A DNA stretch of 35,928 nt from Arthrobacter sp. H5 (GTDB taxonomy: Bacteria; Actinomycetota; Actinomycetes; Actinomycetales; Micrococcaceae). The position numbers and the translations under genes were made by a program. The notes beneath the pieces were generated by a model. The model made no database searches and had not been told where the DNA came from. It saw only the letters and a list, made by a program, of their open reading frames with translations. The stretch lies in contig NZ_KI914991.1 in NCBI RefSeq assembly GCF_000520595.1, forward strand, positions 34,010-69,937, in the 5' to 3' direction. Positions 1 to 7,665 of the stretch are shown here, piece by piece (positions within the stretch are counted from its first letter, which is position 1; the number at the start of each line of letters is the position of its first letter).

Positions 1-319
1 CGCCCGCCGCGGCATCGAGCCGTTTCTCTGCCTGGTCGATCAGGGTGGCGACTTGGTGAAGTTCGTCGGCGGCTGCCAGGGCATCCTTGGATCCGATGGC
101 GTGGTCGCCTTGGTCGTCGAACGCGCGAGGACTGTTCTCGATGTGGGCGGCAGCTATTTGATCGAGAACCTGCTTGAGCGATCGCACGCCTGAAAGCAGG
201 TCACCGAGAACGCCGTACAGATCCTGCGGATTCTCGAACGCTCGTGTCGCGTGGGTGAGACCGCGCAACGCTTCGGATACTTCCGCGGCGTCAGCGCCGG
301 GATCGTAGAACGTGGGCAT
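1..319 (-). CDS. Hypothetical protein of conjugative element, 3' end cut by window
   Basis: An open frame starts at ATG 319 and runs off the left edge without a stop (106 codons visible). A GGGAGG ribosome binding site lies 5 nt upstream of the ATG, which fixes the start. The product begins MPTFYDPGADAAEVSEALRG and is rich in Ala, Asp, Glu, Leu and Gln with helix-forming heptads; no signal peptide or membrane segment is visible. It reads like a soluble alpha-helical or coiled-coil protein. It lies on the same strand as the transfer cluster, 266 nt downstream of the 586-1008 gene, so it may be a further transfer or accessory gene. I do not recognise a named family and assign no function. Confidence 0.72.
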   Translation of the reverse strand, partial: MPTFYDPGADAAEVSEALRGLTHATRAFENPQDLYGVLGDLLSGVRSLKQVLDQIAAAHIENSPRAFDDQGDHAIGSKDALAAADELHQVATLIDQAEKRLDAAAG

Positions 320-585
320 GTTGACCTCCCAAGTCAGTGGAGTGATACCCAGGAGGTGCACGCAGCGACCCTCTACTTCGGAGGCCCTAGCGCGGTTGGT
401 CTATCGAGCGCTACGTGAACAACCAACATCAGGTTGAGTGCCTGTATCCGTGCGCTTGCGCCGACGTGCCACGATGATCGTGCTTGCTCACCGGCTCAGT
501 TCTCACTGCGGCGCGGTAGGCGCAAGGCCCCTCAGAACGCCACGATCAAACACGCTGTCTGGAGATCATCGCCTACGGGCAACGT
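320..585. other. Intergenic stretch with weak inverted repeats
   Basis: No convincing gene is present. GTTGGT at 395-400 and ACCAAC at 422-427 form a 6-bp inverted repeat with a 21-nt gap. CACGA/TCGTG around 471-483 forms a short 5-bp hairpin. Neither has a T-run, so a terminator cannot be claimed. The stretch presumably holds the end of the 586-2003 transcript and the leader or promoter of the 1-319 gene, but I could not pick out clear -35/-10 boxes. Confidence 0.35.
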
Positions 586-1008
586 CTAGAGTTCTATGAC
601 TTTCCCACTCTTTAGAAACTCCTGGACGACCAGACCCGGGCTCTTCAGATCCTTGAACGGGCTTGTCTGAGCCAGCTCCGTGATCGCGCCAAGTAGCTCA
701 GATACCTGCGCACCTGCGTCTTCCTGATCCGATACGAGAGCAGAGTCCAGGTTGTCGAACAAACGACGGAAGTTCTCACGCCGTTCGTCGAAGGTCCGGT
801 CTAGCGCTGTGAGTAAAAAATCTCGCTGCACGTGGATGATTTCCAGTTGGCTCTGCTCCCAAGCGCGAATTTCCTCGCGACGAGTCTTCTCCTGGGCGAT
901 TACCTGGACCCACTCGGTTGCCGAGGAGATAACAAGGTTGAAGGTGTCCACCACCATCGCTGGACCAGGCTTGGGCAACATTGCGGCCACAGCTTTTGAT
1001 GCGCTCAT
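586..1008 (-). CDS. Small hypothetical protein, partner of 1005-2003
   Basis: 140 aa, soluble and mostly helical, with a charged central stretch (residues about 40-80, including EEIRAWEQSQLE and FDERRENFRRLFDNL) that looks like a coiled coil. The start at ATG 1008 follows GAGGAAG with 5-nt spacing. The ATG overlaps the TGA of the upstream gene (ATGA, 1005-1008), so the two are translationally coupled and probably act together. The neighbour is a Gly/Ala-rich membrane protein, which makes this a candidate partner, regulator or immunity protein for it. No family is recognised. By eye the base composition is less G/C-rich than in the flanking transfer genes, which suggests separately acquired cargo. 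Confidence 0.75.
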   Translation of the reverse strand: MSASKAVAAMLPKPGPAMVVDTFNLVISSATEWVQVIAQEKTRREEIRAWEQSQLEIIHVQRDFLLTALDRTFDERRENFRRLFDNLDSALVSDQEDAGAQVSELLGAITELAQTSPFKDLKSPGLVVQEFLKSGKVIEL

Positions 1009-2003
1009 GCGTACTTCCTCAGTATTTTGATCGATGCCTCAGTTAGTTCCCCGGAGCTGGGGTCGAGGACGGGCGTGTTCAGGATCTCCTTGACCGCAGT
1101 CACTAACTGGAAGGCACGCAAGAATTCACTTGCGTGCTGATCCGGGTCAAAATCGACTGATTCCAACGCGACGAGCGCAGAGCTGGCGCGATCGGCCAAC
1201 CTTCCTAGAAGGTCACGCAGTTCCTCAATGCGTTCCTGGACCGCCCGGAGCAGTTCTTGCGCAAGAGCGACCCGCTCAACCTCAAGAGCAACCGAGGCAG
1301 CGAAGTTTCTGGACTTTGTCTTAGCCTTGGCTCCAACAATGCCCATGGTGAATCCGCCGATAAGGAGTACTGGAACGGCCGCGGTGAGACTGAGAACGGC
1401 GGCTCCGGCTGCCATTCCACCTCCACCAGCGGCAAGCGTGCCGCCTCCGATCGCGGCCAAGGTGGCGTTTTGAGCAGCAACACCGCTTAGCGATGCGATG
1501 GCAGTGCCCGTGCCCGCCGATGCGAATGTCGAGACACCCCAGATGGCGGCAGCTGGTGCAGCAGCCCCAGCCCCAACCGCACTCACCACTCCAGTGACGC
1601 CTGTGGTAACGCTCTGAGCGCCCGACACGTACTTCGGGATATTTGGAACCCGAATGCGCACGCCGTCAACCTTCTTGAAGTTGAGTCGCTTTACCCTTGC
1701 TTCGTTTCGCTCTAGCCAGTCAGCGAATCGGCCAACATTTTCTCGATGGACCATGATCTGGAATTCACCGTAGCTACGCGCAGCAGCTTCAGTGTCCAGA
1801 CGAACAACTTCGCAATCAGCCAGGGCAGACTCTAGCGTTTTAGCAGCTTCCTTCCGCATGCCCCGACCCTGGGACAGATCGACAGCTCCCTTGGCTGCCG
1901 CAGCGATCGCCGCCGCAGCACCGACGCCGAGTGGTACCAGAACCTTCGGCCCCGCCTTGAGGAGTTTGGGGGCGCCTTTCAGCGCTAGCTCGACGAATCC
2001 CAT
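1005..2003 (-). CDS. Glycine-zipper-like membrane protein of unknown function
   Basis: About 332 aa. A hydrophobic segment lies near the N-terminus (VLVPLGVGAAAAIAAAAKG). A charged cytosolic-looking region follows, then a long Gly/Ala-rich hydrophobic block (about residues 140-230, with repeated GxxxG spacing such as AIGGGTLAAGGGGMAAGAA). The C-terminal third is an amphipathic coiled coil (ALEVERVALAQELLRAVQER). This is the pattern of an oligomerising membrane protein with glycine-zipper helices. The ATG at 2003 follows AGGAG with 4-nt spacing; an ATG at 2015 (4 codons longer) is possible but has a weaker site. It lies downstream of the SCO6880-type gene on the same strand and is coupled to 586-1008. 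Pore-forming effector, entry-exclusion protein or transfer accessory protein are all possible; the function is unknown. Confidence 0.72.
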   Translation of the reverse strand: MGFVELALKGAPKLLKAGPKVLVPLGVGAAAAIAAAAKGAVDLSQGRGMRKEAAKTLESALADCEVVRLDTEAAARSYGEFQIMVHRENVGRFADWLERNEARVKRLNFKKVDGVRIRVPNIPKYVSGAQSVTTGVTGVVSAVGAGAAAPAAAIWGVSTFASAGTGTAIASLSGVAAQNATLAAIGGGTLAAGGGGMAAGAAVLSLTAAVPVLLIGGFTMGIVGAKAKTKSRNFAASVALEVERVALAQELLRAVQERIEELRDLLGRLADRASSALVALESVDFDPDQHASEFLRAFQLVTAVKEILNTPVLDPSSGELTEASIKILRKYA

Positions 2004-2154
2004 CACACTCCTCATTACTTTTGAGTCTGCTCAATGCTACCGGGCACGTTGGTTCTCCCAGAGTTGCCAGGGAATTGCGTCGCCGGGCGCAGCAGATCGA
2101 ACTATGGCCAAACAACTGATTCGTCATTACCAGGCGCGGGCGTAGACCGACTAT

Positions 2155-2171
2155 TTGCATGCTCTGTGCAA
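2155..2171. repeat. Inverted repeat TTGCA-N7-TGCAA upstream of the two-gene module
   Basis: TTGCA at 2155-2159 and TGCAA at 2167-2171 form a 17-bp interrupted palindrome just past the SCO6880-type stop codon. It lies in the 170-nt gap before the 1005-2003 gene, where a promoter for that module would sit. It contains the GCATGC core also seen in the operators at 12846-12948, but its arms differ, so common binding is only a possibility. Chance occurrence is not excluded. Confidence 0.3.
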
Positions 2172-2174
2172 GGT

Positions 2175-3641
2175 TCACACCACGCGGCAGAGTGGCAGCG
2201 CCGCGGCGGTGAACGCCTGAGCCTGCTGTCCGACGAGGAGTCGCGTCTCGCAGGACGCTTGAATGGCGGCCTGCTCAATCGCGGCGACTGCAGCGTCGAG
2301 GTCATCAGCGGTTCGCGCGGACACCGAGATGAGCCCGGTGTAGCGCAAGACGCCGTGCCCAGCGGTGAGGTCGGCCTCCTGCTGGAGAACGTCGTGGAAC
2401 TCCGCTGTCTGCGAGGCATCCTCGATCTGGCCAATGCGCTGGCGCTGAGCTGCGTCTGAGATGTACTCGGTCTTCTTCCTCCGGATGTCACGTGCCGCCT
2501 GGTCAGAACGCAGCGGTGTGCAGAGCAACGAAAAGGAACGCTGTATCCCGGTCGAAAGCAGCACCGGTGCCAAGAAGCCCGGGTACACCATCGACCGCGG
2601 CCACTCTGAGATCCACAGCACCGCATGGAATGCCGAATCTGTGCGAAGCCGCGACCAGGATTCGTTCACTGCTACCGGCCCCGCGGTGGCAAGCGACTGT
2701 CCAAGTTCGCCGTGCCGTTCAAGTGTCGCGGCGACCGCAGGGTCATACGCGGAACGCAGGATGACAGCGATCTCGCCGCACGACAACCAATTCGACGGTG
2801 CGAGGTCGGCTGATCGCAGCGCGGCGATCAGCGTGGACATTTCTTGCCGGAGGACGGCCGCGGCACCGCGAATCCCACCACCGGCAGTGCGGATCTGTCG
2901 TGCCGCTGTCTGCATATCGAGCGAGAGGGAGAGCGTCGTGGCGTGGCGTTCTCCTGCAGGTCCGGCGCGGTCAATCAGTTCGGCGTACGTCGTTGATGCC
3001 CAGGAGTCGTCTGCGCTGCCGTGCGACGCCCACCATTCGGCGAGTCCGGTCCCGAAATCCGGCAGGGTGCGCTCAAGCACTTGCAGCATTGAGAGGCGCC
3101 CGGATCTGCACACGGTCGCGAGCACACGCCCCCAAGAGGAGACACGCCGTTCCTGCTCACCGGGATCGAGGAGCGCGAATGCTGGGTGCGAGACCGCAAC
3201 GATGGCCGTGAGGGTGCTGGCGGTCGGGTCATGAACCATTCCAGCGCCGGTGATCGGGTCGTCGTACTCACGCAGTCGTGCCATGTCGCCGGGTAGCGCG
3301 AGCGAGCCCGCAGGTCGCGGCTTCACAACACGCCGCCGGTAGAGCAACTGTCCACCGGTGGTTTTCCACATCCACCAGAAGGCAACGGGAATCCATTCGA
3401 CGATCGGACGTCCAGCGATCCGGATCCACACCACGGCCGCGGCACAGAGCCATACGGGTGCCGACAACGCGATGAGCATGCCGCCTCCGGCATAAAAAGC
3501 CCACACAAGCGTGGTCACACCAATTCCGAGCGCGACCAGCCGTGAGAGGGATAGTCCGAGCAGGATGCCCCTTCGTGTCAGTCGGGAGAATTTCACCGGA
3601 ATGAGGTCCCCGGCCCGTTGATTGTCGTAGTCATTTGGCAT
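2175..3641 (-). CDS. SCO6880-family (PrgI-like) conjugal transfer protein
   Basis: 488 aa. A short basic N-terminus (including PVKFSRLTRRGILLG) is followed by two adjacent membrane helices (about residues 29-72) and then a large soluble domain. This is the layout of the actinobacterial SCO6880 family, whose N-terminus resembles the small T4SS membrane protein PrgI/VirB3. Such proteins form part of the inner-membrane mating pore and normally precede the VirB4-like ATPase. Here the next genes are instead the unrelated module at 586-2003. ATG 3641 has AAGGA about 10 nt upstream and follows the TrbL-like gene by 6 nt, so the two are one operon. Family assignment rests on architecture, sequence feel and context. 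Confidence 0.82.
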   Translation of the reverse strand: MPNDYDNQRAGDLIPVKFSRLTRRGILLGLSLSRLVALGIGVTTLVWAFYAGGGMLIALSAPVWLCAAAVVWIRIAGRPIVEWIPVAFWWMWKTTGGQLLYRRRVVKPRPAGSLALPGDMARLREYDDPITGAGMVHDPTASTLTAIVAVSHPAFALLDPGEQERRVSSWGRVLATVCRSGRLSMLQVLERTLPDFGTGLAEWWASHGSADDSWASTTYAELIDRAGPAGERHATTLSLSLDMQTAARQIRTAGGGIRGAAAVLRQEMSTLIAALRSADLAPSNWLSCGEIAVILRSAYDPAVAATLERHGELGQSLATAGPVAVNESWSRLRTDSAFHAVLWISEWPRSMVYPGFLAPVLLSTGIQRSFSLLCTPLRSDQAARDIRRKKTEYISDAAQRQRIGQIEDASQTAEFHDVLQQEADLTAGHGVLRYTGLISVSARTADDLDAAVAAIEQAAIQASCETRLLVGQQAQAFTAAALPLCRVV

Positions 3642-3647
3642 CGTCAG

Positions 3648-4997
3648 CTATTCCTTCCCAGATCGTGGCTGCTGGGTTCTGGGTGGTGCTGGATCTGATC
3701 GCGGTGCAGGAGGCTGAGGCGTGGAATGAGGAGCGGGTGCAGCCGCACCCGAACCACCTGCACCGGCAGCCGCAGTTTCGGCCGTGCCACCAACAGCGCC
3801 TCCGAGCTGGGGTCCGGCAGTAGCGGCAGCTTTGATCACCTTCGCGCCAATGACCGCTGCCGCTGCGGGGCCAGCAGCTGCGGCAGCGCCACCGGCACCT
3901 GCACTGGCGCCCGCGCCCGCGCCCGCTCCGGCAGCTGATCCGCCGGACGTCGCTCCACCTGAAGCAGACGCGCTGGGTGAAGCGGTTGCTGCTGGAGCGG
4001 CTTTGGATGTCCCACCGCCACCGGAGCCACCGTCGAGAACTTTCTTCACTCCGTCGCTCTGAGGCTTCGACGGCACAGGCACCGGTCGGTTCACGGCGCT
4101 CTTCGCTTCCTGCTCGCTTCCCATCGCGTGGTAAAGATCGAAGCCGAGGAACGAAATGAATCGGTAGACCATGTACGGCGCAAAGGCCGCGATGAACAGC
4201 AGCACGATGCCTGAGATCGGTTCAGTGACGGCCGACAGATCAGCCTCGATCGGGGTTGAGACCTGCGTGATCGCAATGAGGAACACGACGACGAGTACGA
4301 GCTTGGAGATGATGAGCGCGACCACGAATGCGGCCCATTTGCCGATCCATCCGCGGGTGACGTCCCACGCCGCTCCAGCGAGTGCGATGGGCGCGAGCAC
4401 GATTGCGACGAGCAGCAACGCCTTGCGAATCAGGAGCGAGAACCACACGATAGCGACCGCACAAATCATGAGTCCGGCGAGGAAGATCGTGACGATCGCA
4501 CCGACCCCGGGAGCAGCGATATTGATTGTTGTGAGTCCCGCGGTGAGGAGCGCGATCTTGTCGCCCATGGTGGCGGTGGTTTCCCCTGCGGCCTGAACAA
4601 CCCCGATGCACAGCTGATCGACGATCTCCAAGGCCGTCGCCGTCAACGTGATGACGACGAACGATCCCAGGACCGCCTTGGCCGCGCCGAGAGCTGCGCG
4701 GGCAAGAGCCGCGGGTTCGCGGCGGATGAGGCCGAGGATGAGCTGGAAGCAGAAGAACAGGAGAACGATGAAGACGCCGATACCGAAGAGCAGGTTGTAG
4801 ACGTTCAGATAGCCGGGGGATTGGACGTCCACCATGGTTGTGCTGTCGAAGACCGTCCACATGGCTTCGATGAGCCATCCGGCAGCTTGCCCCATCGTGG
4901 AGGCGAGCCAGTCGAATGGCGCGGACACGAGAGTCGCGGCACCCTCACCGACGGCATCACACACATTGGAGATGACAGGAATATCGCAGACACTCAT
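3648..4997 (-). CDS. TrbL/VirB6-like conjugal transfer membrane protein
   Basis: 449 aa. After a short N-terminal region there are six to seven hydrophobic segments (for example LLFGIGVFIVLLFFCFQLIL, AIVTIFLAGLMICAVAIVWF and SGIVLLFIAAFAPYMVYRF). A long low-complexity tail follows, rich in Ala, Gly, Ser and Pro. This is the shape of TrbL/VirB6-type T4SS channel proteins in actinobacterial elements. The start is taken at ATG 4997, with GGGAGG 6 nt upstream; a longer frame from 5048 adds 17 residues (start MGSRSEDHP) that lack a good ribosome site and run back toward the preceding gene. The tail probably faces the cytoplasm or wall and may be a flexible protein-interaction arm. It is followed after 6 nt by the SCO6880-type gene. 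Confidence 0.85.
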   Translation of the reverse strand: MSVCDIPVISNVCDAVGEGAATLVSAPFDWLASTMGQAAGWLIEAMWTVFDSTTMVDVQSPGYLNVYNLLFGIGVFIVLLFFCFQLILGLIRREPAALARAALGAAKAVLGSFVVITLTATALEIVDQLCIGVVQAAGETTATMGDKIALLTAGLTTINIAAPGVGAIVTIFLAGLMICAVAIVWFSLLIRKALLLVAIVLAPIALAGAAWDVTRGWIGKWAAFVVALIISKLVLVVVFLIAITQVSTPIEADLSAVTEPISGIVLLFIAAFAPYMVYRFISFLGFDLYHAMGSEQEAKSAVNRPVPVPSKPQSDGVKKVLDGGSGGGGTSKAAPAATASPSASASGGATSGGSAAGAGAGAGASAGAGGAAAAAGPAAAAVIGAKVIKAAATAGPQLGGAVGGTAETAAAGAGGSGAAAPAPHSTPQPPAPRSDPAPPRTQQPRSGKE

Positions 4998-5031
4998 CGC
5001 AGGCCTCCCGGAAGTAGTGGATGGGTGATCC

Positions 5032-5352
5032 TCAGACCTGCTGCCCAACGTTCCAGAAGAAGTTGATGAGTGTCACTGATGCGCCGCAGATGACGGCGGC
5101 GCCGCAGGAGACGAGCACGCCGAGCTTGCCGCGAGACGCGAGGTGCGGGTTGGACGAGTTCGACCCGAATCCCCAGACGATCGCCGAGATGATCAGCGCT
5201 AGCACCGACAGGATGAGGCCGATCGTCATGATCGCACCGACAATGATGCGCAGCTGGGCGATCCCCGGCAGGCCCGAGTCGTTCGGCGTGATGTCGATGT
5301 CCATCGGCAGCGATGCGGGGATCGCGGCGATAGTCGTGATGAGTTCGAACAC
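5032..5352 (-). CDS. DUF6112-family small membrane protein (copy 2)
   Basis: 106 aa from GTG 5352, which has AAGGAG 5 nt upstream; the longer frame from 5433 has no such site and crosses the intergenic hairpin. Two membrane helices are visible (IIVGAIMTIGLILSVLALII and LGVLVSCGAAVICGASVTLI) joined by a short polar loop. The N-terminal 20 or so residues are hydrophobic. The protein aligns along its length with the 5492-5758 product (IVGA, SNP, GAA and a final GQQV versus GEQL), so the two are tandem paralogues. DUF6112 proteins are found in actinobacterial T4SS clusters and have the size and topology of VirB2/TrbC-type pilins, but a pilin role is inference. 34 nt separate it from the TrbL-like gene. 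Confidence 0.85.
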   Translation of the reverse strand: MFELITTIAAIPASLPMDIDITPNDSGLPGIAQLRIIVGAIMTIGLILSVLALIISAIVWGFGSNSSNPHLASRGKLGVLVSCGAAVICGASVTLINFFWNVGQQV

Positions 5353-5440
5353 GGTGGCTCCTTGGTGTGAACACCGCCGTCGGCGGTAGGCGAAACAGGG
5401 TCGAGAGCCAGGTACGCAGGGCGCTCCCTTCAACAGAGAT

Positions 5441-5470
5441 GCGTCCCGACAGGTTCACCTGCCGGGACGC
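5441..5470 (-). promoter_or_regulatory. Strong hairpin between the two DUF6112 genes
   Basis: GCGTCCCG (5441-5448) pairs perfectly with CGGGACGC (5463-5470). Inside, CAGG (5450-5453) pairs with CCTG (5458-5461) around a TTCA loop, with one A/C mismatch between the stems. That gives 12 pairs in a 30-nt structure. In the direction of transcription it lies about 20 nt past the stop codon of the 5492-5758 gene. No U-run follows, so it is more likely an attenuator, leaky terminator or mRNA-stability element than a full terminator. It may raise the level of the upstream pilin-like gene. Confidence 0.65.
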
Positions 5471-5491
5471 GCTCGATGACGACCAAGTGAG

Positions 5492-5758
5492 TTACAGCTG
5501 CTCGCCCAGATGAATGAGCCAGTTCATCCACGTCACGCCTCCGCCAGCGAGGATCGCGGCACCCAGTGCTACGAACACCCCGGCGCGTGCCTTTGCTGCA
5601 ACTGCCGGGTTGCCGGTAGACGTGGCAATAGCCCAGATGATTGCGCTGACGATGATCATCAGGACAGCGACAATGAGGATGATCGTTAGCATCGCCCCGA
5701 TGACAATTTTGAGATCACCGATGCCACTCAGGCTTTCGAAGTCTGGAAACACGTTCAT
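5492..5758 (-). CDS. DUF6112-family small membrane protein (copy 1)
   Basis: 88 aa, beginning MNVFPDFESLSGIGDLKIVI. Two hydrophobic helices (IGAMLTIILIVAVLMIIVSA and AGVFVALGAAILAGGGVTWM) flank a small polar loop (TSTGNPAVAAKA), as in DUF6112 members of actinobacterial conjugation clusters. ATG 5758 shares one base with the TGA of the peptidoglycan hydrolase gene (TGATG), so translation is coupled; a frame extended to 5785 would lie inside the upstream gene and is not needed. Size and topology fit a T4SS pilin or channel subunit, though this is inferred. A strong hairpin follows the gene, and a diverged paralogue lies beyond it. Confidence 0.88.
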   Translation of the reverse strand: MNVFPDFESLSGIGDLKIVIGAMLTIILIVAVLMIIVSAIIWAIATSTGNPAVAAKARAGVFVALGAAILAGGGVTWMNWLIHLGEQL

Positions 5759-6936
5759 CAGTGGCCACCTGTCATCGCGGAGCATCCAGCCCCTGCGGTG
5801 GCTTCCGGGAGGTCAGCGGCGTCGTGATCGTTGAGCCACTTCGCCGCATCGACCGCCTCGGCATTCGTACCACCCGGTCGCGCTTCGAAATGCAGGTGCG
5901 GGCCGGTCGAGCGTCCCGACGAACCGACATCACCGATGTGCTGCCCGGCGATGACGTGCTCTCCTACAGTGACGTGGATGCCGTTCTCCCACATGTGCGC
6001 GTAAGCGGTCGCGATGGTCTCGCCATCGATGCGGTGCTCGATCACGACGAGTCCGCCGTAGCCACCGGAGAACTCAGCTAGTGTCACGACACCATCCGCT
6101 GCCGCGAGTATGGGTGTCCCGTCGGCGGCAGCAAGGTCGGTGCCCGAGTGGAACGCCCTCTCTCCGGTAAGGGGGTCGATTCGCGGGCCAAAGTCACCAG
6201 TGAGCACCCATGTACCTTCAGGCAGCGGGAACACGACACGTGATGATTCCGTGACGGCAGTGGCCGACTGAGCACCACTTGAGGTGCTCGATGCGCTGCT
6301 CGTGAGCGACGTGAGGATCGTCTCGGCGACGGGCTCGTAGTCGTTGTACCGGTCAGGGTAGGCAGACACCTCGACCGCCTGCGCGGCTTCGCCCTTGCCC
6401 ATGCTCTGCCATCCAGGGATATCGAGGAGGCCGCGGGGCGAGGGATAGTTGGGACCGGACGGTCCGCCGAAGAACGCGGCGGCTTGATATTCGGGATCCA
6501 TCAGCTCAGCGACGGATCCCCAGCCCGATTGCGGGCGCATTTGGAACAGGCCGAGCGAGTCGTGGTCGGAACCGTTGCCATCGTTCGGATACACTCCGGA
6601 CTCCGGGTAGGTGCCCGTATTCGCGAGCTGCCGCAGTGTCGACTCGGTGAGCGCGGCCATGAGCGCGATCTGGATGCCGTCCCGTGTGACGCCCTCGACC
6701 TGTGATCCCACTGTAATGATCGTTGCTGCATGAGTTAGCTGCTGCTTGTTGAGCGTGAAAGTCTCATTATTCGCTGTCGTCACAACAAGAGAATTTGGAA
6801 CATTGCCAACGGTGAGCCCAGACGCCGTGAGGCACGCGATGACGGCAGGATTCATCACGAGACCGACGCTGACGAGGCCGAGAGTCGGGGCCAAGAGCAT
6901 CAGGGCGACGACTGCGATCGCGAGCTTCTTCATCAT
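5758..6936 (-). CDS. Conjugation peptidoglycan hydrolase with C-terminal M23 peptidase
   Basis: 392 aa. An N-terminal membrane helix or signal anchor (residues 4-28, AIAVVALMLLAPTLGLVSVG) is followed by a muralytic-type domain (about 70-210, with ALTEST and DSLGLFQMRPQSGWG). A Ser/Thr/Ala linker leads to an M23/LytM peptidase domain (about 240-360). The M23 zinc ligands are visible: HSGTD (H263, D267) and HLHFE (H347, H349), plus YAH at 312-314. It should cut the wall locally so that the mating pore can assemble, like VirB1-type proteins in Gram-positive T4SS. The start is the ATGATG near 6936, with GGAAGA 7 nt upstream. It overlaps the downstream DUF6112 gene by one base. Confidence 0.92.
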   Translation of the reverse strand: MMKKLAIAVVALMLLAPTLGLVSVGLVMNPAVIACLTASGLTVGNVPNSLVVTTANNETFTLNKQQLTHAATIITVGSQVEGVTRDGIQIALMAALTESTLRQLANTGTYPESGVYPNDGNGSDHDSLGLFQMRPQSGWGSVAELMDPEYQAAAFFGGPSGPNYPSPRGLLDIPGWQSMGKGEAAQAVEVSAYPDRYNDYEPVAETILTSLTSSASSTSSGAQSATAVTESSRVVFPLPEGTWVLTGDFGPRIDPLTGERAFHSGTDLAAADGTPILAAADGVVTLAEFSGGYGGLVVIEHRIDGETIATAYAHMWENGIHVTVGEHVIAGQHIGDVGSSGRSTGPHLHFEARPGGTNAEAVDAAKWLNDHDAADLPEATAGAGCSAMTGGH

Positions 6937-6948
6937 GAGTTGGTCTTC

Positions 6949-7632
6949 CTAACGCAGCGGATTGTTCAGCTGTGAGAGCCGCAAGACGTAGCAACTGTCA
7001 TCGGGCGGGCAGGCGATGAAAACCGTGAACGCGACCTTTTGCTCGGCGCTGACTTGGTCGCCGTTCCAGTTACCGGAGCGATGGCGGATTCCCTCGATCG
7101 TGAACGCGGTGGCGCCTTCGGGGAGTTGGCCAGGGCGAGCCTGTGCGAGAGCATCGGTCCAGGCATCCGGCACGAATGCGGACGTGATCTCCAAGCGTTG
7201 GCTCGTCGCGTAGTGCCGCAGCTGTGCCCACGCGCCCTGGGTGGGCAAGTATGTTGCAATGTCGGCTGCGAGCCCCGGCTGCTCGGTGCCGGTGGGGTCG
7301 GCGACATCGAGGATGACTTCGGTGTAGTCCAGCGGCAGGAACCCGCTGCCGGTGTCCCAGGTGAACAGCGCCGTCGCGACGCTGCGCGCGAAGGTCTCCG
7401 CATCGGTGCTGTGGGGGATGGCCGAAATCCGAGATGGCCGGACCTGTGACTCACGCGACGGTTGCGCTGCTGGTTCAGTGCTCGACGGCGAAGGCCCGAC
7501 TGAAACCGTGCTTTCTCGGGAACCGATGATGATCCCGTAGACGCCAACACCTGTGACGAGGATCACCGCTATCGAAGCGGCGATGAGAGCGACGAGCGTG
7601 CGTCGTGAGCGGTGCGCGGTGGGGAGCTTCAT
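6949..7632 (-). CDS. VirB8/TcpC-like conjugal transfer protein
   Basis: 227 aa with a basic N-terminus and one membrane helix (residues about 12-36, LVALIAASIAVILVTGVGVY). A Ser/Pro/Glu-rich linker follows, and then an extracytoplasmic domain of about 150 residues. The domain contains AETFARSVATALFTWDTGSG, a pattern common to the NTF2-like VirB8/TcpC proteins that scaffold Gram-positive mating pores. It ends 12 nt before the wall hydrolase gene, so the two are cotranscribed. The ribosome site before ATG 7632 is weak. The assignment rests on topology, the FARxVA-type helix and position in the cluster. Confidence 0.72.
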   Translation of the reverse strand: MKLPTAHRSRRTLVALIAASIAVILVTGVGVYGIIIGSRESTVSVGPSPSSTEPAAQPSRESQVRPSRISAIPHSTDAETFARSVATALFTWDTGSGFLPLDYTEVILDVADPTGTEQPGLAADIATYLPTQGAWAQLRHYATSQRLEITSAFVPDAWTDALAQARPGQLPEGATAFTIEGIRHRSGNWNGDQVSAEQKVAFTVFIACPPDDSCYVLRLSQLNNPLR

Positions 7633-7665
7633 ATCGGGCAGGTGCGCAGCACCAGCCCGTCATCA

